A stretch of DNA of 64,000 bases from JBBATK01 sp044228685. GTDB lineage: Bacteria; Bacteroidota; Ignavibacteria; Kapaibacteriales; NICIL-2. The notes under the pieces were generated by a model. It saw only the letters and a program-made list of their open reading frames with translations. It was not told where the DNA came from and made no database searches. Position numbers and translations under genes: made by a program. Where the stretch lies: positions 1 through 64,000 of the forward strand of contig JBGAUL010000011.1 in the NCBI GenBank assembly GCA_044228685.1, given 5' to 3'. Each line of letters opens with the position of its first letter. The first letter of the stretch is position 1. Positions 36,280-45,620 of the stretch are shown here, piece after piece.

Positions 36280-37449
36280 TTGGATTGATCGGCGATCTGT
36301 TGTTTGAGGCGTTTGCGAACAACTCTGAATAACAGCCTCAATTCCTCTGCACTGTTGTTCGTATGAATACTGCTCTCGAATACCCTGCTGCTGAACCAGT
36401 GCACGGGCTTTGCACTCGGCATAGTGAGATCGCAGGTAGTTCAATGCTCGAAGGAAATCCTCGGTGTCCATGGGTTTAAACAACAGTCCGCGCTGACCCT
36501 CAGCTAACAGCTCAACGCTGCCACCCGAGCGCGTTGCGAGCACCGGACAAGCACTCATGAGTGCTTCAAGAGTCACCATACCATAAGTCTCACTACGCGT
36601 CGCCATAACCAGTGCGTCGATAGCGTGATAGCAGACTGCCGGATCGTCCATGAAGGGTCGAAAATGTACCCTATCGCTCATTCCTAAGTCGCGAACTCGT
36701 TCTTGAAGCAGCACTTCGTAATCGTGCGACATACCACGCGTTGCTTCCCCTATCAACACCACATGCGGCGCGTTCTCTTGACCGTTGAAACGTTCCAACG
36801 ATTCTATGACAAATCGCTGTCCTTTGGCTTCGTCAAAACGACCCACGATTCCAAGCACGAAGGTCTTTGGATCCAGTCCGAGCAATTCGCGAGCCTGCTG
36901 ACGATCCATGTGCAGCGGAAAAGCACGGGTATCTACCCCAAGCGGAACTACGTGTATGCGTCCAGCATCATAGTTGGTTCGCTGACGAACCTCTGCAGCC
37001 AATGACTCTAGAGGAGCAATCCACGAATCCAGTGCGGCGTAGCGTCGGGTGTGAAGGATATCGCGCTTATCTACCCCAATGCCCATCTGCTGAACGAAGT
37101 GAAAGCTCAGTCGGGCAGCACAGAATTTTCGCAGCCATGCGGCAAGACTCAGATCATGATTTTGGAAGAACAGCAGCGCTGTTAATGAGGGAGATTTTAG
37201 TAAGCGCGAAATCTTCCATGCGCAAGCCACATCGCCATACTTCCATGGCTTTTCGATGGGTACCCAGGGAATGTCGTGACGGGTTGCTTCGAGACTGATG
37301 CGAGAATCCGCAACGCAATAAATGCAAACACTTGTCCCGCGTTCGATGAACCAGCGAGCAAGTTTGACCATATTCATCTCTAATCCACCCCAGGCGACGG
37401 AACTGTTGATAAATGCGAGAGAATGCATGGATTGAGATTCGAATTTCAT
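36256..37449 (-). CDS. GT4-family glycosyltransferase
   Basis: This 397-residue GT-B glycosyltransferase has the N-terminal loop INSSVAWGGLEMNMVKLA and the nucleotide-sugar domain VLGIVGRFDEAKGQRFVIESL. The EX7E motif is within SETYGMVTLEALMSACPVLA near 285. It probably adds a sugar to lipopolysaccharide or another envelope glycan. The ending Pro-Gln-Thr-Thr-Asp-Arg-Arg is read on the opposite strand of the prfA 3' end, so the two genes share 24 bases tail to tail. The region between its start and purB is 105 bases. Confidence 0.88.
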   Translation of the reverse strand: MKFESQSMHSLAFINSSVAWGGLEMNMVKLARWFIERGTSVCIYCVADSRISLEATRHDIPWVPIEKPWKYGDVACAWKISRLLKSPSLTALLFFQNHDLSLAAWLRKFCAARLSFHFVQQMGIGVDKRDILHTRRYAALDSWIAPLESLAAEVRQRTNYDAGRIHVVPLGVDTRAFPLHMDRQQARELLGLDPKTFVLGIVGRFDEAKGQRFVIESLERFNGQENAPHVVLIGEATRGMSHDYEVLLQERVRDLGMSDRVHFRPFMDDPAVCYHAIDALVMATRSETYGMVTLEALMSACPVLATRSGGSVELLAEGQRGLLFKPMDTEDFLRALNYLRSHYAECKARALVQQQGIREQYSYEQQCRGIEAVIQSCSQTPQTTDRRSIQSTGCTVL

Positions 37450-37522
37450 TCGACTATTGAATGACGGTACTTTACAGCGTATTTGTACGACGCTTTGATC
37501 CCTTTAATATTTCGTGCTGGCG

Positions 37523-37530
37523 TAGATTTG
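37523..37530 (+). promoter_or_regulatory. putative -7 element for purB
   Basis: TAGATTTG matches TAnnTTTG, 24 bases before the purB ATG. A TTTG at 37494-37497 is 25 bases upstream, longer than the usual spacing. Confidence 0.35.
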
Positions 37531-37554
37531 TAATCACATCAATACCTGACTATC

Positions 37555-38847
37555 ATGATCGAACGCTATACACGTCCTGAAATGGGCGCCATCTGGAACG
37601 ACGAAAACCGCTTTAAAATTTGGCTGCAGATTGAAATCCTCGCTTGCGAAGCTCAATGCGAATTGGGCATCGTGCCTCGCGAAGCTCTAGAAGAAATCAA
37701 AAGCAAAGCTGCCTTTGAAACAGCACGCGTGCTTGAGATCGAGGAAACGACGAAGCATGATGTGATTGCGTTTTTGACGAATGTGGCTGAGCACGTCGGA
37801 CCCTCTTCGCGCTTCATCCATATGGGCATGACGTCAAGTGACGTTCTTGATACGTGTCTATCAGTTCAACTTCGTCAAGCCGGCGAACATTTGCTGGCAC
37901 AACTTAACCAACTCAAAGAAGTTCTTGGACGTCGTGCAGTTGAGTTCAAGAATACTATCTGTGTTGGTCGTTCCCACGGCATTCACGCTGAACCAACAAC
38001 CTTTGGCTTAAAGCTCCTGCTTTTCTACGAAGAATCTAAGCGTAACATCGAACGTCTCGAGCGCGCTATCGAAGTCATTTCTTTTGGTAAGATCAGCGGC
38101 GCCGTCGGCACTTTTGAACACATTTCGCCCAGCGTTGAGACCTATGTCTGCACACGATTGAATCTCAAACCTGCACCGGTTTCAACTCAAGTCATCCAAC
38201 GTGATCGTCACGCTGAATACCTCAGCACATTGGCAATCATCGGTTCCTCGTTGGAGAAGATTGCACTTGAGATTCGTCACTTGCAGCGCACAGAAGTTCG
38301 CGAGGCTGAAGAGTTCTTCTCAAAAGGACAAAAAGGATCCTCCGCAATGCCGCACAAACGCAATCCCATTGTATCAGAGCGCATCTGTGGTCTGGCTCGT
38401 CTTCTTCGCGCCAATGCTCATGCAGCAATGGAAAACAACGCTTTGTGGCATGAGAGAGATATATCTCACAGCAGTGTTGAGCGCGTGATTTGTCCGGACT
38501 CGACCATTACTCTCGACTACATGCTAAGCCTTTCCATTCGCTTGATTGACACACTGCTCGTCTATCCGGAAAACATGGCTGCCACTATCAGCCGTTCACA
38601 CGGTCTGGTCTTTTCACAAACTGTCTTGCTTGAATTAGTTCGTAAAGGATTGACGCGCGAAGATTCCTATGCCATCGTGCAATCAGCAGCAATGCGTACC
38701 TGGAACGAACAGCGTTCGTTGATGGATACTTTGTGGGAAAGCGACGATCTACGCAAGCACATTAGTCAAGATGAGCTTCGTGAATTGTTCAGCGGCAAGA
38801 AGTCTCTACCGCATGTGGACGAAGTGTTCAGTCGCTGCGGATTGTAA
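37555..38847 (+). CDS. purB: adenylosuccinate lyase
   Basis: PurB removes fumarate in two steps of purine synthesis (from SAICAR and from adenylosuccinate). This 430-residue member of the aspartase/fumarase superfamily has the signature GSSAMPHKRNP at 261-271. The catalytic region GRSHGIHAEPTTFGLK lies near 138-153, and an N-terminal TSSDVLDT sits near 93-100. The wording SAMPHKRNP distinguishes purB from fumC and argH. Single gene with its own likely promoter; fumarate produced here feeds the fumarase encoded at the left of the window. Confidence 0.95.
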   Translation: MIERYTRPEMGAIWNDENRFKIWLQIEILACEAQCELGIVPREALEEIKSKAAFETARVLEIEETTKHDVIAFLTNVAEHVGPSSRFIHMGMTSSDVLDTCLSVQLRQAGEHLLAQLNQLKEVLGRRAVEFKNTICVGRSHGIHAEPTTFGLKLLLFYEESKRNIERLERAIEVISFGKISGAVGTFEHISPSVETYVCTRLNLKPAPVSTQVIQRDRHAEYLSTLAIIGSSLEKIALEIRHLQRTEVREAEEFFSKGQKGSSAMPHKRNPIVSERICGLARLLRANAHAAMENNALWHERDISHSSVERVICPDSTITLDYMLSLSIRLIDTLLVYPENMAATISRSHGLVFSQTVLLELVRKGLTREDSYAIVQSAAMRTWNEQRSLMDTLWESDDLRKHISQDELRELFSGKKSLPHVDEVFSRCGL

Positions 38848-38921
38848 GGAAGCGTTTGTTAGACTAAGGACAGAGCTGAAGCGAATCTGAGGTCAAGATC
38901 GGTAAACGGATCGGCTCTCTA

Positions 38922-41585
38922 TCACGCGTCTTTGTTCTGAATCTCCCGTCGAGCCAAGGCAGCTGCTACGCGCAGCTCGGCAAAATCAATACGTGAACCT
39001 ATTTCCGCTCGCAAGTCTTTTAGCAAAGCTCTGGGATTCTTTCTCAGGGCTTTTTTTACATCGAAAAATACATCGCTGCTAATCAGCGAAGCAACATTGA
39101 GTTCTATTCCAAGTTCAATTGCTTCTTGAAGATGAGCTGCAACCGTACCGGCGCTGAGACCACGGAGCTCAGCGGTTGTTTGCAAACTGTTACCGCTTTG
39201 AATACTTTCTACGCTAGCTCTCGCACTACCGGACAAAGTCTTTTCCGGTGCTTTCGTCATGCTTGGATCTTTAGCCTGCGCACGACGAATTGCTCGTAGA
39301 AAATCTTGAGCATAGCGGCGGATAAAGAAATCGCTTACGCCTGGCATGCGCTGCAATGCACTGAGTGAATCAGGCAGCTCGCGCGCAAGCCAATGCATTT
39401 GCTCGTCGGTGCAGATGAGATGAGCGGACACGGAATTTCTCGACGACAATTCCGAGCGCAGAAGACTAAGTGCTTGAAGTACTTCCTGCGGCTCATCGCT
39501 TTGCGGACGTGGCGCTGAGGCAGCTCGAAGACGCAATGGTTTTGTTGGCGAATCACCAAGCAGCAAACGTCCCTTCTCTCTCAACTTCAAAATGGGATAC
39601 ACATCCGCAGACAGTTGCAAGTAATGTTGAAACACAGCTCTATCAACCCGCTCTAGTACATCGCGCAAAGCAACGTGCTTAAGTGATGCGTAAGTGCTCA
39701 CACGGTGAAGGCCATACGAAACAATTTTCGGCGATGATTGAGCACACAGAATTTGGGCAATGAGCACACGTCCAAAACGCTCTGAACATTCATGAACAGT
39801 TTTGACGATCTGGGTTGTGATGTAGAGCTCTTGTTCGCTTTGCTTTGGTTCATCGACTACCGGTGCGACGCAGGAGCTACAGCGACCGCACACTTCCTTT
39901 TGCTCTGCAGCTTCAAAGTACTCGAGTATGAAATTGCGTTTGCAGGAATTTGTTCGCGCATAGCGTTCAACTACATCCAGTTTTGCAACTGCTCTCTCAC
40001 GGCGTTTTACCACATCATCGTAGTTGATCGGCAACGCATCCACACTCAACCGTTCCATGAGCAACACAATTCCGCCCTGCGCCGTTGCCGGTGTGTAGCG
40101 CATCAGACGAGAGTATTCAAAGGCGCGGATAGCTTTGTGAAATTGCTCGAAGGGGATGTCGTACTTGCGGACGAGTTGTGCTAGATCCAAACTCACCGCG
40201 TTACGCAATGCCTCGGGTCCAACGCCTCGCAACAACGCTTCCAACACTTCCCTTCTCTCCGGCGTGGTCTGATGGAAATATTCTCTCAATCGCTCCGGCG
40301 GTGCAAGCAGATGCAGGGTTGATTGATTGTTTGCATTTCCGCGACGAATGATATCACATCGCTCTAGCAGATTCAAAACCCCATTCACACTAGCCGATGG
40401 AAGATTGAGGCGATGAGCTATGCCGACGTTGTCCATGAACAAGGGCAACTGACTACGCTGTCCTTTCGCCACACCCATGGTGTCATAGAGAAAAGTATAG
40501 ACACTTCGAATGGTGTTGAGTTCAGGATATGTTGAATGAATAAAGAACTCTTGCAGACTGCGATCCTGAGAGTTGTACAACAAGATGCAATCAGAATCCA
40601 AGCCATCACGTCCTGCCCGACCGGCTTCTTGGTAATAGGCTTCAAGAGTGAGCGTAAAATCAGTGTGAATCACCCGTCGAACATCAGCTTTATCAACGCC
40701 CATGCCGAATGCCGAGGTGGCACACAGCACCGGCACTTGTCCGCTGATAAACTTCTCTTGAATATCCGTTCGCAGCACTTCATGCATTCCGGCATGGTAG
40801 GCTTCGGCGTTGATGCCACTGCGTTTTAGTGCTTGGGTTGTTTCTTCGACGCGACGACGAGATCCGCAATACACGATCGAGGTTCCGTCAATCTTCTGTT
40901 TGAGTAACTCGAGTACGCGGGTCATTTTCATATCACTGGCTTCGGTGATATAGCGCAGATTGGGTCGATCAAAACCGCGGACGATAGTTCTCGGTGCGTG
41001 TAAATTCAATGCGCGTGTGATGTCATCGCGCACTTCGGGAGTTGCTGTTGCGGTAAGTGCAATAACCGGGACGCGCTTTGTGTGCTCAAAGAGCTTTGGA
41101 ATGTTCGTGTAGGATGGACGAAAGTCATGTCCCCACTCACTAATGCAATGCGCTTCATCGACAGCAAGAATGGACAGCGGTATGTGCGCAATGTCTTCTA
41201 GAAACTGCGCGCTCTCTAAACGTTCCGGAGCAACGTAGATCAGTTTGTACTGTCCACTTCGAGCAGCTTGCATGCGCTGCTGAATATCTTTAAACGAAAC
41301 AGCAGAGTTGATGAAGGTGGCAGTGACGCCCGCGCGATGCAGCGCATCCACTTGATCCTTCATGAGTGCAATCAATGGAGAAATAACAAGTACTGTTCCC
41401 TCTCGAAGCAGGGCGGGTATTTGATAGCAAAGAGATTTACCACCACCGGTTGGCATGACCACGAGAGTATCGTGGGCATGGAGAATTGATTCGATGATTT
41501 CCCATTGTCCCGGACGGAAATCATCGTAGCCAAAGTATTGCCGCAGAAGATCCTGAGCACGTGCACGTTCGTTTGGGTGACTCAT
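38922..41585 (-). CDS. recQ: RecQ-family ATP-dependent DNA helicase
   Basis: This 887-residue 3'-5' helicase acts in recombination and replication repair. Walker A TGGGKS is near 46-51 and the DEAH box in AVDEAHCISEWGHDFR. The helicase C region has YHAGMHE and QEAGRAGRDG. A zinc-binding RQC part follows, with Cys residues in SCKRNFILEYF and CGRCSSC. Then come a winged helix, an HRDC-like segment (ICTDEQMHWLARELPDS) and a C-terminal helix-turn-helix like HTH_40 (AELRGLSAGTVAAHLQEAI). The ATG is one base after the stop of the AlbA_2 gene, so they are coupled. Standard bacterial RecQ has about 600-730 residues, so the extra C-terminal domain is notable. Confidence 0.93.
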   Translation of the reverse strand: MSHPNERARAQDLLRQYFGYDDFRPGQWEIIESILHAHDTLVVMPTGGGKSLCYQIPALLREGTVLVISPLIALMKDQVDALHRAGVTATFINSAVSFKDIQQRMQAARSGQYKLIYVAPERLESAQFLEDIAHIPLSILAVDEAHCISEWGHDFRPSYTNIPKLFEHTKRVPVIALTATATPEVRDDITRALNLHAPRTIVRGFDRPNLRYITEASDMKMTRVLELLKQKIDGTSIVYCGSRRRVEETTQALKRSGINAEAYHAGMHEVLRTDIQEKFISGQVPVLCATSAFGMGVDKADVRRVIHTDFTLTLEAYYQEAGRAGRDGLDSDCILLYNSQDRSLQEFFIHSTYPELNTIRSVYTFLYDTMGVAKGQRSQLPLFMDNVGIAHRLNLPSASVNGVLNLLERCDIIRRGNANNQSTLHLLAPPERLREYFHQTTPERREVLEALLRGVGPEALRNAVSLDLAQLVRKYDIPFEQFHKAIRAFEYSRLMRYTPATAQGGIVLLMERLSVDALPINYDDVVKRRERAVAKLDVVERYARTNSCKRNFILEYFEAAEQKEVCGRCSSCVAPVVDEPKQSEQELYITTQIVKTVHECSERFGRVLIAQILCAQSSPKIVSYGLHRVSTYASLKHVALRDVLERVDRAVFQHYLQLSADVYPILKLREKGRLLLGDSPTKPLRLRAASAPRPQSDEPQEVLQALSLLRSELSSRNSVSAHLICTDEQMHWLARELPDSLSALQRMPGVSDFFIRRYAQDFLRAIRRAQAKDPSMTKAPEKTLSGSARASVESIQSGNSLQTTAELRGLSAGTVAAHLQEAIELGIELNVASLISSDVFFDVKKALRKNPRALLKDLRAEIGSRIDFAELRVAAALARREIQNKDA

Positions 41586-41586
41586 G

Positions 41587-42240
41587 TTATCCTGCTAAGG
41601 TAAAATACTCGAGCTGCTTGTCGGTGTAGATGTTCAACACGTCTGCCCGCACAAGTCGCACCAGTATCTGAGAGGAGCGTCGCAAGGAAATATTCACTAG
41701 GTCGGCAAACTCACTGACGGTAATACGCTGATGCTCTTCCAAATACTGAAACAAGCGCTTTTCTCTATCGCCAATGTGTAGAGTCATTGGTCTTGTGTGC
41801 ACATTTCGTCCGGACATCAGCCGCATCATTTCCTTCGACGCCAACACTGACTGATCTGCGCTACGTATATAAGCTCTGCGCTCGGTTTGTTGATTTTGAT
41901 CGGGATCGTTTTTTAGCATGTGTGGTTTGTTGTCGCTCTCAGGTACGTGTACGACAACAATTTCCTTCCAATCGCACTCAATACACTCAATCAAGCAGTG
42001 TACCGGTGGATCGAGATAGAACTCGGCGGCGCTTAATACTAATTCAATTTGTTCTTTTTCACTATCTACACCGACGATGCTTCCGTCATCGTCAATTCCA
42101 ACGAGCAAGGTGCCTCCGCGCGTGTTGGCAAATGCAGAGATCTCCTTTGCGAAGCGCTCGAAGGACGAGAATTTTCGTTTGAATTCAACAGTAGCGCCTT
42201 CGCCCTGTCGAATCATTTCACGGAGTTCACGACGATGCAT
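41587..42240 (-). CDS. AlbA_2 (Schlafen-type) ATP-binding protein with winged helix
   Basis: This 217-residue protein has an AlbA_2/Schlafen ATPase-like domain at about 12-135, with the family's start GEGATVEFKRKFSS and the segment ISAFANTRGGTLLVGIDDDG. Residues about 150-217 form a winged helix (RITVSEFADLVNISLRRSSQILVRL). Such proteins are usually called putative DNA binding or transcriptional regulators, and some are linked to phage defence. It is directly followed by recQ, so a shared role at DNA ends or in regulation of recQ is possible but not shown. Confidence 0.85.
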   Translation of the reverse strand: MHRRELREMIRQGEGATVEFKRKFSSFERFAKEISAFANTRGGTLLVGIDDDGSIVGVDSEKEQIELVLSAAEFYLDPPVHCLIECIECDWKEIVVVHVPESDNKPHMLKNDPDQNQQTERRAYIRSADQSVLASKEMMRLMSGRNVHTRPMTLHIGDREKRLFQYLEEHQRITVSEFADLVNISLRRSSQILVRLVRADVLNIYTDKQLEYFTLAG

Positions 42241-42275
42241 GGTGATTCAGAAGTGTGGTGCAGAAGCAGAAAAGA

Positions 42276-44036
42276 TCACTGCATCATCGATGACTGCAAA
42301 TGCTTGGGGATGAACCACTCGGTGATTTCGTATCCAGGACGTACCGGATAGGTGTTCGCGCGAGCAACTCTTTTGTTTGCCAAATTGAGCACGCCTGGCG
42401 TCCATAAGAATGTGTAAGGCGCTTCTTCGTGCACAATTCGTTGAAACTCACGCATGAGCTTCGTTCTCTCGTGAGGATCAAACTCAACGCGGTTTCGTTC
42501 CATCAACTCATCTGCCCGCTTGTTCTTGAAGCCCACATAATTGGATCCTTCGTTATCAGCTTGTGATGAATGCCAGAGCTGATAGGGATCTGACGGGATG
42601 TTGTCATTGATCCAGGAGCCTATGTAGGAATCAAAAGCATGGGTTGAATTTTGCTTGAGAAAGACTGACCATTCAACCCGCGAAACGTTGCACTTTATTC
42701 CCAAGTTCTTTACTTCGTTGCTAAATAAAATGGCAATGTTCTCTCGTGCTTCATTACCGGCATTGACGTTCATGTTGAATTCGAATTTGACCAGCTGACC
42801 ATTAACCATCTTGTCGAGAATTCCGTCACCGTCGCTATCCTTCCATCCAGCCTCAGCCAACAACTCTCTGGCTTTTTGAGGATTGTAGTCGTAGCCGGTG
42901 ATGGCTGAATCGTATTCGGGACGATTCTTGTACACCGGACCTTCAATCGTCGAAGCATAGCCTCGCAGAATTGCTTTCATGAGGTAATCGCGATTGAACA
43001 AATGACACAGGGCTTGTCGAACTCGTTTGTCGTTGAACAAAACCTTCCGCGTATTCCATCCCACATAGGAATAGATGCTTTGATCACTTGAAATCTTGCG
43101 CACATAGGATATGCGGCTCGTGTCGATCTGCTCGTCGAACAATGGCGGAGGAACATTTTCAAAGAAATCAATATCCTCTGTTTTCATCGCGCTCAATGCC
43201 GCATTGCGGTCATTGATGATGACGCCAACAACCACATCCACGTGTGCTTGACGCCACGCACAGGGTGTTGCCCATGCTTTCTTGTTTCGGTGCAGAACAA
43301 TCTTCTCACCGGTTTTCCATTGTTGGTAGACATAAGGTCCGCTGCCAATCAACAACTTCGGATCCCGCTTCATTTCCGCACTTCCAAACCAATCTGCGAA
43401 CTGCTGAATAGCAGGATTCTTCTGAATAGCATTGGTGTCGTTTGTTTCGGCGAAGGTGTATTGATCCGTGAGATTCTTTGGATCCAACACATGCTTTGGA
43501 ACGATGCGCAAATCACCGAGCTGAATTTCAGCCATGAAGTATGGTTTCTTCATGTGGACGACGATGGTGTAATCGTCGGGTGCTTGCACATCTGTCACAT
43601 CATCGAAATAATTTCGCAGTGCTGACGCATCTAGAATGAGCGGATTCTTGATGGTTTTGAAGCTAAAGAGTACGTCTGCGGCAGTGAGAGGATGTCCGTC
43701 AGAAAAGACCACATTCTTACGCAGATGAAATGTGTACTGCAAGTGATCCGCACTCAGCTCAGGCATTGACTCAGCGAGACTCGGAACAAACTCTGTGGTT
43801 TTCGGATCCTGCTCCAGCATGCTGTCGAAAATGAGCGTAAACAGCGTCTTGGCTGAATTGTCATTTGTCGTGTAGGGATTCAATCCCTGCGGATCAGACA
43901 GTTCGTGATGAAAGACCATGTCGCCCGTCACCGGATCGCCCGGATTATCAAAATCATGAGCGTTGTGTCGATTGACGTTGCAAGACATACATAGCAGCAA
44001 ACTGCTAAGTACTATTTTTACTGCTAGAGATTTCAT
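42276..44036 (-). CDS. peptide-binding lipoprotein, SBP family 5
   Basis: This 586-residue extracytoplasmic solute-binding protein of the DppA/OppA family has a lipoprotein signal: hydrophobic core LAVKIVLSSLLL, then Cys-Met-Ser-Cys with Cys19 as the likely lipidated residue. The family pattern is clear in YTFHLRKNVVFSDGHPLTAADVLFSFKTIK and in KARELLAEAGWKDSDGDGILD. It would deliver oligopeptides or another solute to an ABC importer. No permease or ATPase gene is adjacent. Its start lies 75 bases from the divergent GH113-like gene. Confidence 0.88.
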   Translation of the reverse strand: MKSLAVKIVLSSLLLCMSCNVNRHNAHDFDNPGDPVTGDMVFHHELSDPQGLNPYTTNDNSAKTLFTLIFDSMLEQDPKTTEFVPSLAESMPELSADHLQYTFHLRKNVVFSDGHPLTAADVLFSFKTIKNPLILDASALRNYFDDVTDVQAPDDYTIVVHMKKPYFMAEIQLGDLRIVPKHVLDPKNLTDQYTFAETNDTNAIQKNPAIQQFADWFGSAEMKRDPKLLIGSGPYVYQQWKTGEKIVLHRNKKAWATPCAWRQAHVDVVVGVIINDRNAALSAMKTEDIDFFENVPPPLFDEQIDTSRISYVRKISSDQSIYSYVGWNTRKVLFNDKRVRQALCHLFNRDYLMKAILRGYASTIEGPVYKNRPEYDSAITGYDYNPQKARELLAEAGWKDSDGDGILDKMVNGQLVKFEFNMNVNAGNEARENIAILFSNEVKNLGIKCNVSRVEWSVFLKQNSTHAFDSYIGSWINDNIPSDPYQLWHSSQADNEGSNYVGFKNKRADELMERNRVEFDPHERTKLMREFQRIVHEEAPYTFLWTPGVLNLANKRVARANTYPVRPGYEITEWFIPKHLQSSMMQ

Positions 44037-44111
44037 TGCTGCCGTAGCGAAAGGAACGGAATTCCGACGAGCGGAAGGATTAGAGCTTTATCGCAAAATA
44101 CACTTTGACTT

Positions 44112-45212
44112 GTGCTTAGCATTCAAAAATTGTACGCACAAATAGGTAGAATTCTCGCGCTTCTGTGCGTATTCGCCCTAAGTCTTTGGCACTCGTCATG
44201 TACCCAAAGCACCGAACCCGAACCAACCCAAGCACCTCGTCTTCGCGGTATTTCATATACCTCCTTTGGCAGCTCTGATTTTCAAAGTGGTTCCGCTTCT
44301 CAGCAATTGTTGGCAGCGCGCAATGAGTTAGCGGCTGACATAGTAGCGCTCAATGTGTTTCTGGAGCAGGATTCTATCAATTCAACAAGCATCCATCCTT
44401 CTCTCAACAGCTCCACAGATGCAGATATTCTGCAAGCAATTCGTGACGCGCGTGCGAATTCAATGCGGGTCATGTTGAAGGTTAACATCGATGTGCACAA
44501 TGGACCGTGGCGAGGCTATATCGTTCCCGACAACCAAGGACAATGGTTCGCCGCTTATACAAACACCATGCAGCACTACGCACAGTTAGCAGAGTCGCAA
44601 AACGTCGAGTACTTCTGCATCGGCTGCGAACTCATCCGTGCAACATCACCCGAATACGATCTGAAGTGGCGTCAAGTCATCAGCACTATTCGCGGTATCT
44701 ACCATGGCAAGCTCACCTACGCAGCGAACTGGAATGGTCTGGGAACAGCTCACAACTACGTTGCAGAATTCGAACAAATCGGCTTTTGGGACGCTCTCGA
44801 TTACATCGGAGTTGATATCTACCAACCTGTAGCCAGTTCCGACAGCGAGTTTCCTATGCTGAGCGAAGCAGTTATTCGTCTTTCTGCGCTGCGCTCTAGT
44901 CTGCAGTCGATTGCAAATCAGTATGCAAAGACGGTGATTGTCTGTGAATCCGGTGCGCAATCGGTACATGGATGTCTTAGTGCGCCATATGATTACTCTA
45001 AAGCGCTAGCTCCTGGTGCGTTGGAAGACGATGCAGCGCAGAATCTCTACATTCGCGCAATCATTGGCTCTTTTGGTGTTCAACCCTGGTGCGAAGGCGT
45101 CATGTGGTGGAATTGGGAAAGCGTTCAATCCACTCATTGGAATCTGAATTACACGCCTCGTCAAAAAACGGCGGCTACTACCATTCGTAACTGGTACCGT
45201 CTTCCTTCATAA
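44112..45212 (+). CDS. GH113/GTA-like TIM-barrel lipoprotein
   Basis: This 366-residue protein starts at GTG. A signal peptide ends at a lipobox-like His-Ser-Ser-Cys (Cys31). The mature part is a TIM barrel with strands ISYTSFGS, ADIVALNVFLEQ, MLKVNID, FCIGCELIR, LTYAANW, DYIGVDIYQPV, VIVCESG and GVMWWNW. The pattern 'I-G-x-E-L' then 'D-Y-I-G-h-D-h-Y' and 'E-S-G' matches the GH113-type and GTA_TIM domains; the residue before Glu, normally Thr or Asn, is Cys here. The two Glu in IGCEL and VCESG are candidates for the acid/base and nucleophile. Probably a surface glycan hydrolase; exact substrate unknown. Confidence 0.7.
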   Translation: MLSIQKLYAQIGRILALLCVFALSLWHSSCTQSTEPEPTQAPRLRGISYTSFGSSDFQSGSASQQLLAARNELAADIVALNVFLEQDSINSTSIHPSLNSSTDADILQAIRDARANSMRVMLKVNIDVHNGPWRGYIVPDNQGQWFAAYTNTMQHYAQLAESQNVEYFCIGCELIRATSPEYDLKWRQVISTIRGIYHGKLTYAANWNGLGTAHNYVAEFEQIGFWDALDYIGVDIYQPVASSDSEFPMLSEAVIRLSALRSSLQSIANQYAKTVIVCESGAQSVHGCLSAPYDYSKALAPGALEDDAAQNLYIRAIIGSFGVQPWCEGVMWWNWESVQSTHWNLNYTPRQKTAATTIRNWYRLPS

Positions 45213-45228
45213 AATCTCGTTAAAAATC

Positions 45229-45258
45229 TTGATGAGTTTGATTTGCTGCGTAAATTAG
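45229..45258 (+). promoter_or_regulatory. putative promoter of the DUF3098 gene
   Basis: TTG (45229-45231), a 19-base spacer, then TAAATTAG (45251-45258), six of eight positions of TAnnTTTG. A hairpin GCTGC/GCAGC (45245-45262) overlaps it. The ATG is 27 bases further on. Confidence 0.35.
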
Positions 45259-45285
45259 CAGCGTTCACAATCATCCGACACAACT

Positions 45286-45564
45286 ATGGCCAAGAACATC
45301 AAAGGTATCAGCACCACGTCGAAGAAGGTCACTTGGGATTTCCCCTATGACCGTACAAACTTCCTCATGTTCGGTGCAGGTGTGCTCGTAATCATTGTGG
45401 GCTATTTGCTCATGGCAACGGGTATTACCGATGATCCGGCCAAGTATCAGACAACGTGGAACAATCCATTGGCAACATCAGTAGCACCAATCGTGCTTGT
45501 GATTGGCTACTGTGTGATCATTCCCATGGCAATTATCCGTTCGTTTAAGAAGAAGAGCGAGTAA
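45286..45564 (+). CDS. DUF3098 membrane protein
   Basis: This 92-residue protein with two membrane helices (about 25-45 and 63-85) separated by a short polar loop belongs to DUF3098, found almost only in Bacteroidota and relatives. It has the typical FPYDRTNFLMFGAGVLVIIVG start and VAPIVLVIGYCVIIP second helix, then a basic tail. In Bacteroidota it is often beside cell-division genes such as ftsX; here none is near. Function unknown. Confidence 0.8.
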   Translation: MAKNIKGISTTSKKVTWDFPYDRTNFLMFGAGVLVIIVGYLLMATGITDDPAKYQTTWNNPLATSVAPIVLVIGYCVIIPMAIIRSFKKKSE

Positions 45565-45579
45565 TTCTGCTCGGCTCCT

Positions 45580-45608
45580 CTATTCCGGAATAGCAACCGC
45601 ACCGTTGC
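45580..45608 (+). other. paired palindromes between DUF3098 and DUF1232 genes
   Basis: CTATTCCGGAATAG (45580-45593) is a perfect 14-base palindrome, followed by GCAAC/GTTGC (45593-45608). They may form a weak terminator for the DUF3098 gene; there is no T-tract. Confidence 0.35.
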
Positions 45609-45620
45609 TACCTACACCAC

